From Tatlockia sp. (lineage in GTDB: Bacteria; Pseudomonadota; Gammaproteobacteria; Legionellales; Legionellaceae): DNA of 64,000 nt. The position numbers were made by a program, and so were the translations under genes. Below, piece by piece: positions 27,561-35,656 of the stretch; within the stretch, counting starts at the first letter, position 1, and each line of letters opens with the position of its first letter. The notes beneath the pieces are model-generated. The model did not search any database. It worked only from the letters and a program-made list of their open reading frames with translations, and was not told the origin of the DNA. The stretch is from the NCBI GenBank assembly GCA_013697725.1, contig JACCWI010000024.1, positions 1-64,000 of the forward strand, read 5' to 3'.

Positions 27561-29153
27561 ATGCGAGGAAAAATTGAATACCCAAAATCTTATATCTTTG
27601 CTCATCCGATTCAAAGCTGGATTTTTGAAAACGCTAACCTAATAGTTACCTCATTAAAAGCCTCTTTTAGAGAAACTAAAGTAAAAAAATATTTTAAAGA
27701 AGCCAGTTCACGTTTATTGTTTAATAATGAAATTAAAGAATTTGACCAGAATTTGAGTGCTTTTTTTATGATAAAAATGAGCGCGCAAAAAAATGGCCCA
27801 AGTCTCTCAATTAAGGCTTTGTCAAAAACAAAGTCTGTCTATATTTTATATGATGATAATCGGATTTTTTACCTCAATCCTTATTCAGAACTTATAGAGC
27901 TTTATTTTGATAAAAAATTTCTCCCCAAAATTCATAATTTATTTCCGCGTGATCCTAATCAGCTAAGCTTAGCTCTAATAGAGAACCTGGAAGAGTTGCA
28001 AAATTTCACAAAGCATTCTCCCCTGGATTTAGTCGAGGAATTTAAAGCGCATTTTAATGGTATTGATGAAAAAGAAGGTATCAGTGAATTTTTTAGAAAT
28101 AGCTATAATCTAATACATTTTCTTTTTTCACCGATTTATGAGTCATCTGCCTGGGAGAAATTTGCAAAAAAAATTGAAATTAAAGAGGGTGATAAATTTT
28201 TTAATATGATCGCCGGTGCATTTACCTACAAAATTTCTACCTTAATCATTAAGAAATATCATAAAGAAGCCCTATGGAATGAGGAACTTAAGCAACGTTA
28301 CAACGCGATTACCAAGATCTGCGCTACTCCGTCCATTGATGAGTTTAGAGAGAGTTGCGAAAAGCTGTTGAAATTTGATGTGAGACTGCAGATATCTAAC
28401 AACTTACAAGAAGAGAAAACTCAAAATGAGAAACTGGCAGACCTATTGAAGGTAAGAGAAAATATTTATTCTAAACTTCTACCTGATGCTACAGAAATTT
28501 ATAAAAATGAAATAAGAGCTACCATCGATTATTTAAATGAAGTACTCATTGTAACAAGCCTGGAAAACCCCAATTCCCAAGAATCTAAATCACCCTCTTC
28601 TATTTTATCTTTAAAGGAAATTCATTCGGTTAACTCCTCAGAGAAAGATTTTTTAATGGTAGATTCCGTCGGCTCCAATATAAACTCCTCCTCACCCATT
28701 GATATTAAACAAAAACAGCCAAGCTCTTCTAATGAATCATCGCCCGGGGGAAGGAGTGCTAGCTCGAAAACTAATAGAGATTCATTTTTTAGCTACTCAA
28801 GCTCTGACGGTTCCAAACCGAGACTAGCTGCAAGAAAATTATCGCCTGAGGTAAAAAAAACCTTAAACACCAATCTTACAAAAATTGAAATGCCGGAAAT
28901 ACTGATCACTCAAGCCGACTCAGTTAGCTTAACTCGTCGTGAAACAGGAATTGAAAACCCTGATCTAGATCTAAGCAAGCCGAAAAAGCACTATCGTGCT
29001 AAAGGACAAAATAAAAAACCCAGATCGGAGCTTATTAGCTCAGAAGATCAAGCAACAAGCTCTGAAAGCAAAAATAAAATAAGCATATTTTTTGAATTGG
29101 AATACGAAGAAAAAACCAAAGGTAATAACTTAGCTAAACCTTTTAATTTGTAA
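27561..29153 (+). CDS. Hypothetical protein, Dot/Icm effector candidate with Ser-rich region
   Basis: This 530-residue protein has no signal peptide and no recognised domain. Residues 1-340 are alpha-helical and charged (IEYPKSYIFAHPIQSW at the start; ELKQRYNAITKICATPSIDEF near 250). Residues 345-520 are low complexity and Ser/Lys/Asn-rich (for example SSPSSILSLKEIHSVNSSEK and GGRSASSKTNRDSFFSYSSS), a disordered tail often seen in Legionella effectors. The last 25 residues contain an acidic block (FFELEYEEKTK) and end LAKPFNL, compatible with a Dot/Icm translocation signal with an E-block. AGGACC precedes the ATG. It stands alone and its biochemical function is unknown. Confidence 0.68.
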   Translation: MRGKIEYPKSYIFAHPIQSWIFENANLIVTSLKASFRETKVKKYFKEASSRLLFNNEIKEFDQNLSAFFMIKMSAQKNGPSLSIKALSKTKSVYILYDDNRIFYLNPYSELIELYFDKKFLPKIHNLFPRDPNQLSLALIENLEELQNFTKHSPLDLVEEFKAHFNGIDEKEGISEFFRNSYNLIHFLFSPIYESSAWEKFAKKIEIKEGDKFFNMIAGAFTYKISTLIIKKYHKEALWNEELKQRYNAITKICATPSIDEFRESCEKLLKFDVRLQISNNLQEEKTQNEKLADLLKVRENIYSKLLPDATEIYKNEIRATIDYLNEVLIVTSLENPNSQESKSPSSILSLKEIHSVNSSEKDFLMVDSVGSNINSSSPIDIKQKQPSSSNESSPGGRSASSKTNRDSFFSYSSSDGSKPRLAARKLSPEVKKTLNTNLTKIEMPEILITQADSVSLTRRETGIENPDLDLSKPKKHYRAKGQNKKPRSELISSEDQATSSESKNKISIFFELEYEEKTKGNNLAKPFNL

Positions 29154-29279
29154 TTGAGCATGGTTTTAAATGACCTATTTTGTTGTTCAGGAATGTAAAA
29201 CATGATACGATGTGCACCTTTATAAGACAAATAGATTGGTAATATCTCATAACTTGATCAGCTTTAACAGGCAGAGTAT

Positions 29280-29420
29280 ATGCAAAGAAACAAAGTTCCA
29301 TATTTTGATTATTTCAGCTGCAGTTTAACAACTAAGTTAAGAATTGTTATCGCCGAAAATCAACGCTATAAAATAGTAGCTCAGAGGCAAGCTTATTTGA
29401 ATCTTGTCTCCCATGATTAA
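29280..29420 (+). CDS. Possible 46-residue ORF overlapping the GGQ-protein start
   Basis: A short frame from ATG 29280 (GGCAGAG seven bases upstream) encodes MQRNKVPYFDYFSCSLTTKL... and ends TAA at 29420. It overlaps the ATG of the release-factor-like gene (29413) by eight bases. The overlap could couple translation, and the downstream gene has no ribosome site of its own. The peptide is basic and matches nothing I know. It may also be a degraded gene end. Confidence 0.3.
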   Translation: MQRNKVPYFDYFSCSLTTKLRIVIAENQRYKIVAQRQAYLNLVSHD

Positions 29421-29817
29421 TAAAGAGAAAACGGCTAAACTTGCCGCTTGGATGACGAGTCTGTCACTACTGGAAACTGATATCCTTGAAAAATTTATCG
29501 TTGGCAGTGGCAAAGGCGGTCAGAAATTACACAAAACAGCATCCACTGTTTATTTGCATCATCTACCCTCTGGTATTGAAATAAAATGTCAGGAAAGTCG
29601 AAGCCGGGCAGATAATCGGTACTTTGCAAGAATGCGGCTTTGTGAAAAATTACATTCGATACAGTGCGATGAAAAATCGAAGGAACAACAGCAAGTTGAA
29701 AAAATAAAGCGTCAAAAAAAAAGACGAACTCGACGTTCAAAACTTAAAACCTTGGATGAAAAAGCAAAGCATGGTCAACAAAAACGTTTGCGGAAAAAAA
29801 TTGAAAGTGAAGACTAA
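29413..29817 (+). CDS. Small peptide-chain-release-factor-like protein (RF-1 domain, GGQ)
   Basis: This 134-residue protein consists of a class-I release-factor catalytic domain: the GGQ loop GSGKGGQKLHKTASTVYL with Gln37, the RSRADNRYFARMRL segment, and a very basic tail (RQKKRRTRRSKLKTL). It lacks the codon-recognition domains of RF1/RF2, as do ArfB (YaeJ) and mitochondrial C12orf65-type proteins, which free stalled ribosomes. It is probably a ribosome-rescue or quality-control hydrolase. The TTG at 29404 is an alternative start; I prefer the ATG at 29413. The tail differs from the ArfB mRNA-channel helix, so it may be a distinct subfamily. Confidence 0.82.
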   Translation: MINKEKTAKLAAWMTSLSLLETDILEKFIVGSGKGGQKLHKTASTVYLHHLPSGIEIKCQESRSRADNRYFARMRLCEKLHSIQCDEKSKEQQQVEKIKRQKKRRTRRSKLKTLDEKAKHGQQKRLRKKIESED

Positions 29818-29840
29818 AATATTTATGGAAAAGGTGCCTA

Positions 29841-31349
29841 ATGATTAAAAAATTTCTTTGCCTTTGCAGTGCCTGGCTAATCGCAACATTCGTTTTTGCT
29901 TTAACTCCTGAAGAAATCAAAACCCAGCGCTATTTTGAATCCATTAAAACTAAGCCTGAGGAATTATATACACTCTTAAAAACAATGCCCAAAGGCGGGG
30001 ATTTGCACAATCATCTATCGGGAGCCAGCTATGCCGAAAAAATGATCCGCTACGCAGAAAATGACCATCTTTGTCTTAATACCAAAACCTATGCGGTATT
30101 TACCAAAACTGACTGTGATAAGCAAAGCCTTCTTGATGCAAAATTACTTACTAAAAAGGAATTGCACGATAAATTAATTAAAGCTTGGTCTATGCGAAAT
30201 TTCAATGCAAAAAACGAATCTGGACATGATCATTTTTTTGCCGTTTTTGGTAAATTTTCTGCAATAAGCAATCTTCATCAAGGCGAAATGTTAGCGGAAA
30301 TCATCAGCAGAGCTGGACGACATAATGAATCCTACCTGGAAATTATGGCTACAGTGGATAATAATGCCTCCGGTAAACTAGCTAAAAGATTAGGCTGGGA
30401 TGCTGATTTTAATAAAATGCGCTCTAAACTTTTTGCGCATGGTTTCGAAAAAATCATCAAGCAAATGAGCAAGCAACTCGATCAAAATGATAAAACAGTT
30501 AAAACCTTACTTCTTTGTGACTCTAATCAACCTAAAACAGGTTGCGAGGTTAAATTTCGCTATCTCTACCAGGCCTTACGCGAACAAGCACCCGAAATGG
30601 TATTCGCACAATTATTAGCCGGCTTTGAAATAGCAACTCAGGATAATCGCGTTTTAGGTTTAAATCTGGTTCAAGCTGAGGATGGTCTTATCTCTATGCG
30701 AGATTATACACTGCATATGCAAATGATAGCTTTTTTGCATCAAATCTATCCCAAAGTTCCTTATAGCTTGCATGCAGGAGAATTAACCAAAACCTTGGCT
30801 GGTTCAGAAGGTGTCAAATTCCATATTAATCAAGCCGTTAACTTAGCCAAAGCTCAGCGTATTGGACACGGTGTTGATATAGCTCAGGAAGATAACGCAG
30901 CTCAGCTGCTGAAAACCATGGCTGATCAAGATATTTTGGTTGAAATTAATCTTAGCAGCAATGCCTTAATTCTACAGATTAAAGGCGAAAATCACCCTCT
31001 CCCCCTCTATATGCACTATGGCGTGCCCCTCACCCTTTCAACTGATGATGAAGGGGTAAATCGTTCGAATTTGAGTAAAGAATACAAACAAGCAGCCCAA
31101 GCCTTTAACTTGAATTATGCCACCTTAAAAAACTTTGCCAGAAACTCCTTAAGCTATTCTTTTTTGCCTGGCGAAAAATTATGGCTTGATAAAAACTACC
31201 AAACAGCGCAGCAGGCCTGCCAAAATGACCCTTTAGGTACAGAAACACCGACCCAGCAGTGCTTAGCCTTTCTTAAAAGCAATGAAAAAGCAGCCTTGCA
31301 ATGGGATTTAGAAAAGCGTTTCAACCAATTTGAAAATAAATTTTCCTAG
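29841..31349 (+). CDS. Exported adenosine-deaminase-like metallohydrolase
   Basis: This 502-residue protein has a signal peptide (MIKKFLCLCSAWLIATFVFA, cleavage near 20) and an adenosine/AMP deaminase barrel. It shows metal ligands in GGDLHNHLSG (His56, His58), the LHAGE motif with a catalytic Glu, AQRIGHGVD and the metal-binding LSTDDEG. The length and N-terminal extension recall secreted ADGF/CECR1-like deaminases more than cytosolic Add. An export signal puts the enzyme in the periplasm or outside, where it would deaminate adenosine-type nucleosides, perhaps for purine salvage from the host. Substrate is inferred. Confidence 0.83.
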   Translation: MIKKFLCLCSAWLIATFVFALTPEEIKTQRYFESIKTKPEELYTLLKTMPKGGDLHNHLSGASYAEKMIRYAENDHLCLNTKTYAVFTKTDCDKQSLLDAKLLTKKELHDKLIKAWSMRNFNAKNESGHDHFFAVFGKFSAISNLHQGEMLAEIISRAGRHNESYLEIMATVDNNASGKLAKRLGWDADFNKMRSKLFAHGFEKIIKQMSKQLDQNDKTVKTLLLCDSNQPKTGCEVKFRYLYQALREQAPEMVFAQLLAGFEIATQDNRVLGLNLVQAEDGLISMRDYTLHMQMIAFLHQIYPKVPYSLHAGELTKTLAGSEGVKFHINQAVNLAKAQRIGHGVDIAQEDNAAQLLKTMADQDILVEINLSSNALILQIKGENHPLPLYMHYGVPLTLSTDDEGVNRSNLSKEYKQAAQAFNLNYATLKNFARNSLSYSFLPGEKLWLDKNYQTAQQACQNDPLGTETPTQQCLAFLKSNEKAALQWDLEKRFNQFENKFS

Positions 31350-31405
31350 GGTTGTGTGCTATATTTTTAAACAAGGTTAATCAAAAACCTTTTAAAGGGA
31401 ATCTA

Positions 31406-31684
31406 ATGAAAATATTATCATTAATATTAGCTTTAGTAGTTTCTACAGAGGTACATGCCGTAGCCTGTAAATGTAGCTGCGATCCCACAGATAATCGTAC
31501 ATGCGCAAGTCTCTATGATATTGACTATCCTTGCGGCGTAAGCTGCAATACTAACTCCATATCCCCTGCTGGATTCGCGGTACCAATGGGAAGAACAGCC
31601 TGCCCCACTGTGCATGTTTATAATCAAGATAAGGGTATCATGGAATGGCGCACCTTTTGTATTGATTCAGGGCTGATCTATTAA
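31406..31684 (+). CDS. Small secreted Cys-rich protein
   Basis: This 92-residue protein starts at the ATG after AAAGGGA. A signal peptide (MKILSLILALVVSTEVHA) is followed by a mature domain of about 74 residues with eight cysteines (starting ACKCSCDPTD), enough for four disulfides. It follows the deaminase gene by about 56 bases in the same direction and could share its transcript. I know no family; a secreted disulfide-knotted protein is the safe description. Confidence 0.68.
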   Translation: MKILSLILALVVSTEVHAVACKCSCDPTDNRTCASLYDIDYPCGVSCNTNSISPAGFAVPMGRTACPTVHVYNQDKGIMEWRTFCIDSGLIY

Positions 31685-32007
31685 ACGTCAAAGCAGTTAA
31701 CCTTGATCTCAGTTATTTTCACCCGCTTTAAGGCAACCATCCCGGGAAGGTCTCTCTATTGAAGTTTCTTCTATCCGAGGTATCTACTTGATGTCTTGCT
31801 AATTTCAATAAATTGGCTAGTCAGTACTCCTTGGCTACATTAGTTGATTAATTTTTTAAACTTTGATGGAATCGCTCTGGCTGTGAGCCGTCAATGCCTT
31901 ACTCTTAATAATTAGTTAATAAATAAATGTTAAGATCTTTAAACAAAGCATTAGTCAATATTTGAAATCAACTATGAATCAAATTTTGAACAACCTACAG
32001 GTGAAAA
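31685..32007. other. Intergenic region carrying the ankyrin-gene promoter area
   Basis: These 323 AT-rich bases hold no ORF that I can support. The only recognisable element is the PmrA-box-like repeat at 31904-31923, about 85 bases before the next ATG. A CCCGGGAAGG stretch near 31742 is GC-rich compared with the rest but forms no clear hairpin. Confidence 0.5.
31904..31923 (+). promoter_or_regulatory. PmrA-box-like tandem repeat upstream of the ankyrin-like gene
   Basis: CTTAATAAT and GTTAATAAA are spaced 11 bases start to start (31904 and 31915). This fits the tandem cTTAATatT half-sites bound by the Legionella response regulator PmrA, which controls many Dot/Icm effector genes. It lies 84 bases before the ATG. 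AT-rich DNA gives such matches by chance, so this is a candidate only. Confidence 0.42.
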
Positions 32008-33441
32008 ATGAAAGCTAAACAGGATCTTTTTTATAAACTTTTAAATGGACCCACTAAAAATTTAGAAAAAAGCCTGGAGCTTGATCCTGGATTAATTCTT
32101 AGAGAAGATGAAATTGGCATGACTCTATTAGATCATTCTACTAGAGAATGTTACGAAATGTGTTCTCGAGCCGGACCAGCCTATACCGTAATTCTCCGGG
32201 AGGCGATGAAACAGGGAATTGATTTTAACAAGCCAATTTATAATGGAAGAACCTTGCTGCAAAAGGCGGTTAGTGAATGTGATAACCATGGCATTAACAA
32301 TACTCGGATTCTCTTATCAACTATTCCTGATCTTGATATAGACGCTACCAGTTCTTCAGGCATGACAGCATTATGTTATGCCCTTCGATATTGTAACCTA
32401 TCAGCTGCAAAAACCCTGATTGAAGCCGATGCTGAAGTCAATATGATAAACAATCCTCATCAAGCGCCAATAATTCAATTGGAATTACTAAAAAAGTACT
32501 TTCAAGATGCTCTTAAGGAGCCTGGAGCCTGGATTAGCCATTGTGAAGATAGGTTAAAGCAGATTGAGGAATTAAAACAATTAATAACTCCTAAACTTTA
32601 TTACTACAACGATCAAGAAATTAATGAATATGTCCACCAATTATCCGAAAAGAATCAGCTAATTCAAAACCAGATAAAAGGATTTAATGAATCTTGTTCC
32701 CAAATTAAAGATAGGCATCCTGAACAAATCAAGTTAAAAAACCGTATGCTGCAAGAGATTAAATTGATTAGGCACCCCTCGGTAGAAGAGTTATCCCAGA
32801 TCGTAGAAAAAACTTATTCAGCCTCCAATCGAATTAATAAATCCGAAGCTAAAGGATTTTTTCCCGCATCTCAATCAGAACTCGCAAATAAATGTAAAGA
32901 TTTTGTGGATTTAATCACCAATCAATCAAAAATAATTGCAATGCAACGAGAAGATAATGAAAGCAATGAAAAGAAATTAAACCTGATTAATGACGTTGTA
33001 TGCACTGTATTTGCACAATTTGGAGAGTTTAAAGAAATAAATGGTAATAAGCTGCCTCTCGGGGGCCTAATTTTTTCCGGTAGTCTAGGAAAAGAACCAA
33101 GCTTTCAGGAGCAAAATTCCAGAGCGAAGTTTATTGAAATTGCAAATCGATACACTAATGTTCGGGCAAATAATGCCACTTTGAGTCTTATCGAATTAAA
33201 AATCGAATTAAAAAATGAGCTCGAAGACCTTAGCAAAAATGAAACTAGTGATTCTATTGCACGGGGTGCCCAAATCGCTTTATGCGTCGCATACGAAGAT
33301 CCTTTAATTTTGGTCAAAACATTGTTATTTCTACAAGTTTTAAAGCAAATAGCAACCTGGTTTTTTGAGCTTGTCTCTAGCTGTTTTCCTGATTTTTCTA
33401 CACAAGAAGACCCAAATCCTAGTGTGGGTTCTAGCTTATAA
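32008..33441 (+). CDS. Ankyrin-repeat-like protein, Dot/Icm effector candidate
   Basis: This 477-residue protein has no signal peptide. Residues 1-150 contain about three degenerate ankyrin repeats (GMTLLDHSTRECYEM; NGRTLLQKAVSECDNHG; SGMTALCYALRYCNLSAAKT followed by LIEADAEVN). From about 155 to 340 it is a highly charged coiled-coil region (EELKQLITPKLYYYNDQEI...). Near 430-455 a hydrophobic stretch (LVKTLLFLQVLKQIATWFFELV) could contact host membranes. Ankyrin-plus-coiled-coil proteins are a common Legionella effector type. It is first in a two-gene operon (36-base gap) with the macrodomain-like gene and is preceded by a PmrA-box-like repeat. Confidence 0.72.
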   Translation: MKAKQDLFYKLLNGPTKNLEKSLELDPGLILREDEIGMTLLDHSTRECYEMCSRAGPAYTVILREAMKQGIDFNKPIYNGRTLLQKAVSECDNHGINNTRILLSTIPDLDIDATSSSGMTALCYALRYCNLSAAKTLIEADAEVNMINNPHQAPIIQLELLKKYFQDALKEPGAWISHCEDRLKQIEELKQLITPKLYYYNDQEINEYVHQLSEKNQLIQNQIKGFNESCSQIKDRHPEQIKLKNRMLQEIKLIRHPSVEELSQIVEKTYSASNRINKSEAKGFFPASQSELANKCKDFVDLITNQSKIIAMQREDNESNEKKLNLINDVVCTVFAQFGEFKEINGNKLPLGGLIFSGSLGKEPSFQEQNSRAKFIEIANRYTNVRANNATLSLIELKIELKNELEDLSKNETSDSIARGAQIALCVAYEDPLILVKTLLFLQVLKQIATWFFELVSSCFPDFSTQEDPNPSVGSSL

Positions 33442-33477
33442 AAAATAACGACAAAATAATCGCTAACCGGAGTTTAC

Positions 33478-35490
33478 ATGAGAGATAAATTATCCTTTGA
33501 AAAACAAATGGAGTTTATAGATTGTTATATTAGAAAAGAGATTAAAGATTCTGATAGGCAACGTTTAAATAGAATTCATCAACTTCAAAAAAGACAATCC
33601 ATCTTTTTTCTAGACGAATTTTTAGAGATTGAATCCGGTAAAGAGTTAGACACAACAAGAATCGGTTATAGACCATTATGGCATAAGTATTCAGATCAGG
33701 AATTAATTTTAGCACCGGAATTAGCCCCCTTCAGGTATCTATCAAGTTATAGATTAATCTCTGGTCCAGTTGATTTTTACATAGACTCTCATCCTACCGA
33801 GATTCATTTAATTACGACCTGTGCTCCTAATCTGGCTGGTAGTTCTCCAGTTGACTTAAATAATTTTTCAACAGGTGGCGATAAAAATCGACAAATAAAA
33901 ATTGATGTCTACAGAGCAGAATGCATTAAACTTGCTGATTTTATTGTCAATACGGTACAAGAAAGCGGTAAAACTCGATTAATTATGCCAGCCTTTGGAG
34001 TTGGCGTTTATATTGATAAACTGGATAATTCTTCAAAGGCCTTAGCAAGAGAAGCCATGTATAAAGCTTTTGCCACAGCAGCATTGAAGCATAAAATTGT
34101 TATAGATTGGGTAGTATGGGGGAAAGATAAATTTGCTTTAGAAACCCAACAAAAACTTCAAAGTTATGCCCCTGATAACCAATTTATACGGCCTATCATT
34201 CATGAAGACATATTGGTCTATGCCCACAAAGAGTGCATAGAAAAAGGAGAATTAGTTTTATTAAATCCAGGCAGCGATAGGACCATCGGTGGACAATACC
34301 ACCGTAAGGATAAACAAACACTTGAGGAACAAATCGCTCAACAATCTGATTTAATTTTTCTGCATTCAGAGTTTAACAAACCACTAGTTGAAAAATTTAA
34401 AATTGAAATTTCAGAACGAAGGAAAAAGAAAAATCAGGCCTTAAATCCACAACATGTTGTCTCAACTGATATAGCAAAATCTAGGGAATCCCAAGATTTT
34501 AAAAATTTAGCACAGCAAATTATGAGGCAGATAAAGTCTAAAGAATTACCCCACATAACCCTCCATGAAAATTTGAACTATAAAATTTCTTTCAAGAATA
34601 TCGAATCAGCAAAGCATTTTAGCCAATATTTATTCGATATTGATATTAAAGGTAAAAATGGCCGTCCTAAAACGGTACAAACTGATGGACATTATCAGAC
34701 TATTTATTTAACAAACCGACAGATAAACACTCTATCCAAACTGGAAGTGAGATCATATGAAAACATTAGAAATGATTCCACCCATGCTTTTGTTAAATTC
34801 AACTTTAATTCGGATAAGGAAGCTTTACTAACCACTATCCAGCGCTATCTAAAACTTAAAGAAAGGCCAGAGCTATTCCAACACGATAGTGGAAAATTTG
34901 CTTTCGTATTTTCAGAGCAAAATGCAGATAAAACGTTTAGCCAATTTTTAGAAAATATTGGGTTTATAGACTTTGCAACAGCAGAAGAACCTAGTGGAAT
35001 CTATAAGGGTATAATTCCCTTTTCAAAAGAATTCGAGACCATTTTTAAACTTTTTAAAGTTATTCAGGTTATTGATAGTTATCCTACAAAATCCCTAAAA
35101 CAACAGATTTTACTTAAAATGATTAAGGAGAATCATTTTTCCGTGTTAGAACTTAATCAATTATACAAGGTCTTGAAGACCGTAGAGGGTTTAAATGACC
35201 CCAGAAATCCTAACAGAGATAGCTTTTTTGGCATTAAAAATACCGATTCCTGGCAAGACACTTTAGGACAATTAAGAAAGATAGCCCTTACGACCTTATT
35301 TGCAGAAATGAAGACGAAAGGGTCTGAGAACATGATGCATGATTTTTTAAACCACGCCAAAACACTGCCCTTATTCGCGGAACATCGCTCCAATTCAATA
35401 TTTACCGGGGCATGGGGAAGGACGGATTCCGTCAAAAAAATTGAAGAAGAGGAAGATAAATTTAACCCAGATTCGTGCTGCAAATTTTAG
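33478..35490 (+). CDS. Macrodomain/PARG-like protein, Dot/Icm effector candidate
   Basis: This 670-residue protein has no signal peptide. Residues 85-300 show poly(ADP-ribose)-glycohydrolase-type macrodomain motifs: HLITTCAPNLAG (110-121), the Gly-rich loop LIMPAFGVGVYID (168-180), then LLNPGSDRTIGGQ (261-273) and LEEQIAQQSDLIF (282-294), which resembles the N-x-PGGG...QEE catalytic block. In standard microbial PARG that block precedes the Gly-rich loop; here it follows. Residues 367-421 and 472-527 look like two copies of one module (AKHFSQYL / DKTFSQFL). The C-terminus has an acidic block (KIEEEEDKF) and ends SCCKF, a CCXX end as in some prenylated Rab proteins. Legionella MavL is a known macrodomain effector and a possible relative. 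CGGAG precedes the ATG. Confidence 0.68.
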   Translation: MRDKLSFEKQMEFIDCYIRKEIKDSDRQRLNRIHQLQKRQSIFFLDEFLEIESGKELDTTRIGYRPLWHKYSDQELILAPELAPFRYLSSYRLISGPVDFYIDSHPTEIHLITTCAPNLAGSSPVDLNNFSTGGDKNRQIKIDVYRAECIKLADFIVNTVQESGKTRLIMPAFGVGVYIDKLDNSSKALAREAMYKAFATAALKHKIVIDWVVWGKDKFALETQQKLQSYAPDNQFIRPIIHEDILVYAHKECIEKGELVLLNPGSDRTIGGQYHRKDKQTLEEQIAQQSDLIFLHSEFNKPLVEKFKIEISERRKKKNQALNPQHVVSTDIAKSRESQDFKNLAQQIMRQIKSKELPHITLHENLNYKISFKNIESAKHFSQYLFDIDIKGKNGRPKTVQTDGHYQTIYLTNRQINTLSKLEVRSYENIRNDSTHAFVKFNFNSDKEALLTTIQRYLKLKERPELFQHDSGKFAFVFSEQNADKTFSQFLENIGFIDFATAEEPSGIYKGIIPFSKEFETIFKLFKVIQVIDSYPTKSLKQQILLKMIKENHFSVLELNQLYKVLKTVEGLNDPRNPNRDSFFGIKNTDSWQDTLGQLRKIALTTLFAEMKTKGSENMMHDFLNHAKTLPLFAEHRSNSIFTGAWGRTDSVKKIEEEEDKFNPDSCCKF

Positions 35491-35502
35491 AAATATTTCT
35501 TT

Positions 35503-35524
35503 GCCGACTCTCTGGAGTCGGCTT
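35503..35524 (+). terminator. Intrinsic-type terminator after the macrodomain-like gene
   Basis: GCCGACTC (35503-35510) and GAGTCGGC (35515-35522) form a perfect 8-bp stem with a four-base TCTG loop, 13 bases after the stop codon. The T-tract is weak (TTGAATTAATTT). The GC-rich stem in AT-rich surroundings makes a terminator likely for the ankyrin/macrodomain operon. Confidence 0.68.
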
Positions 35525-35656
35525 GAATTAATTTAAGTTTAGCTTTTGTCAATTTCAAAAACCTTTTAGAAACCATTTTTGATAAGACTTATAATAAAAT
35601 TGTTGCCCTATAAACAGACTGCTATAATCAAAGCAAATAATTATATCTGAGTTAGG

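Noticed and set aside
29413..29817. Fragment of RF1 or RF2 (frameshifted prfA/prfB)
   Set aside because: The flanking sequence holds no codon-recognition domains, the short domain ends in its own basic tail, and such GGQ-only proteins are known.
35157..35483. 108-residue minus-strand ORF within the macrodomain-like gene
   Set aside because: It is a mirror frame of a long coding region; low complexity Ser runs come from the complementary acidic codons.
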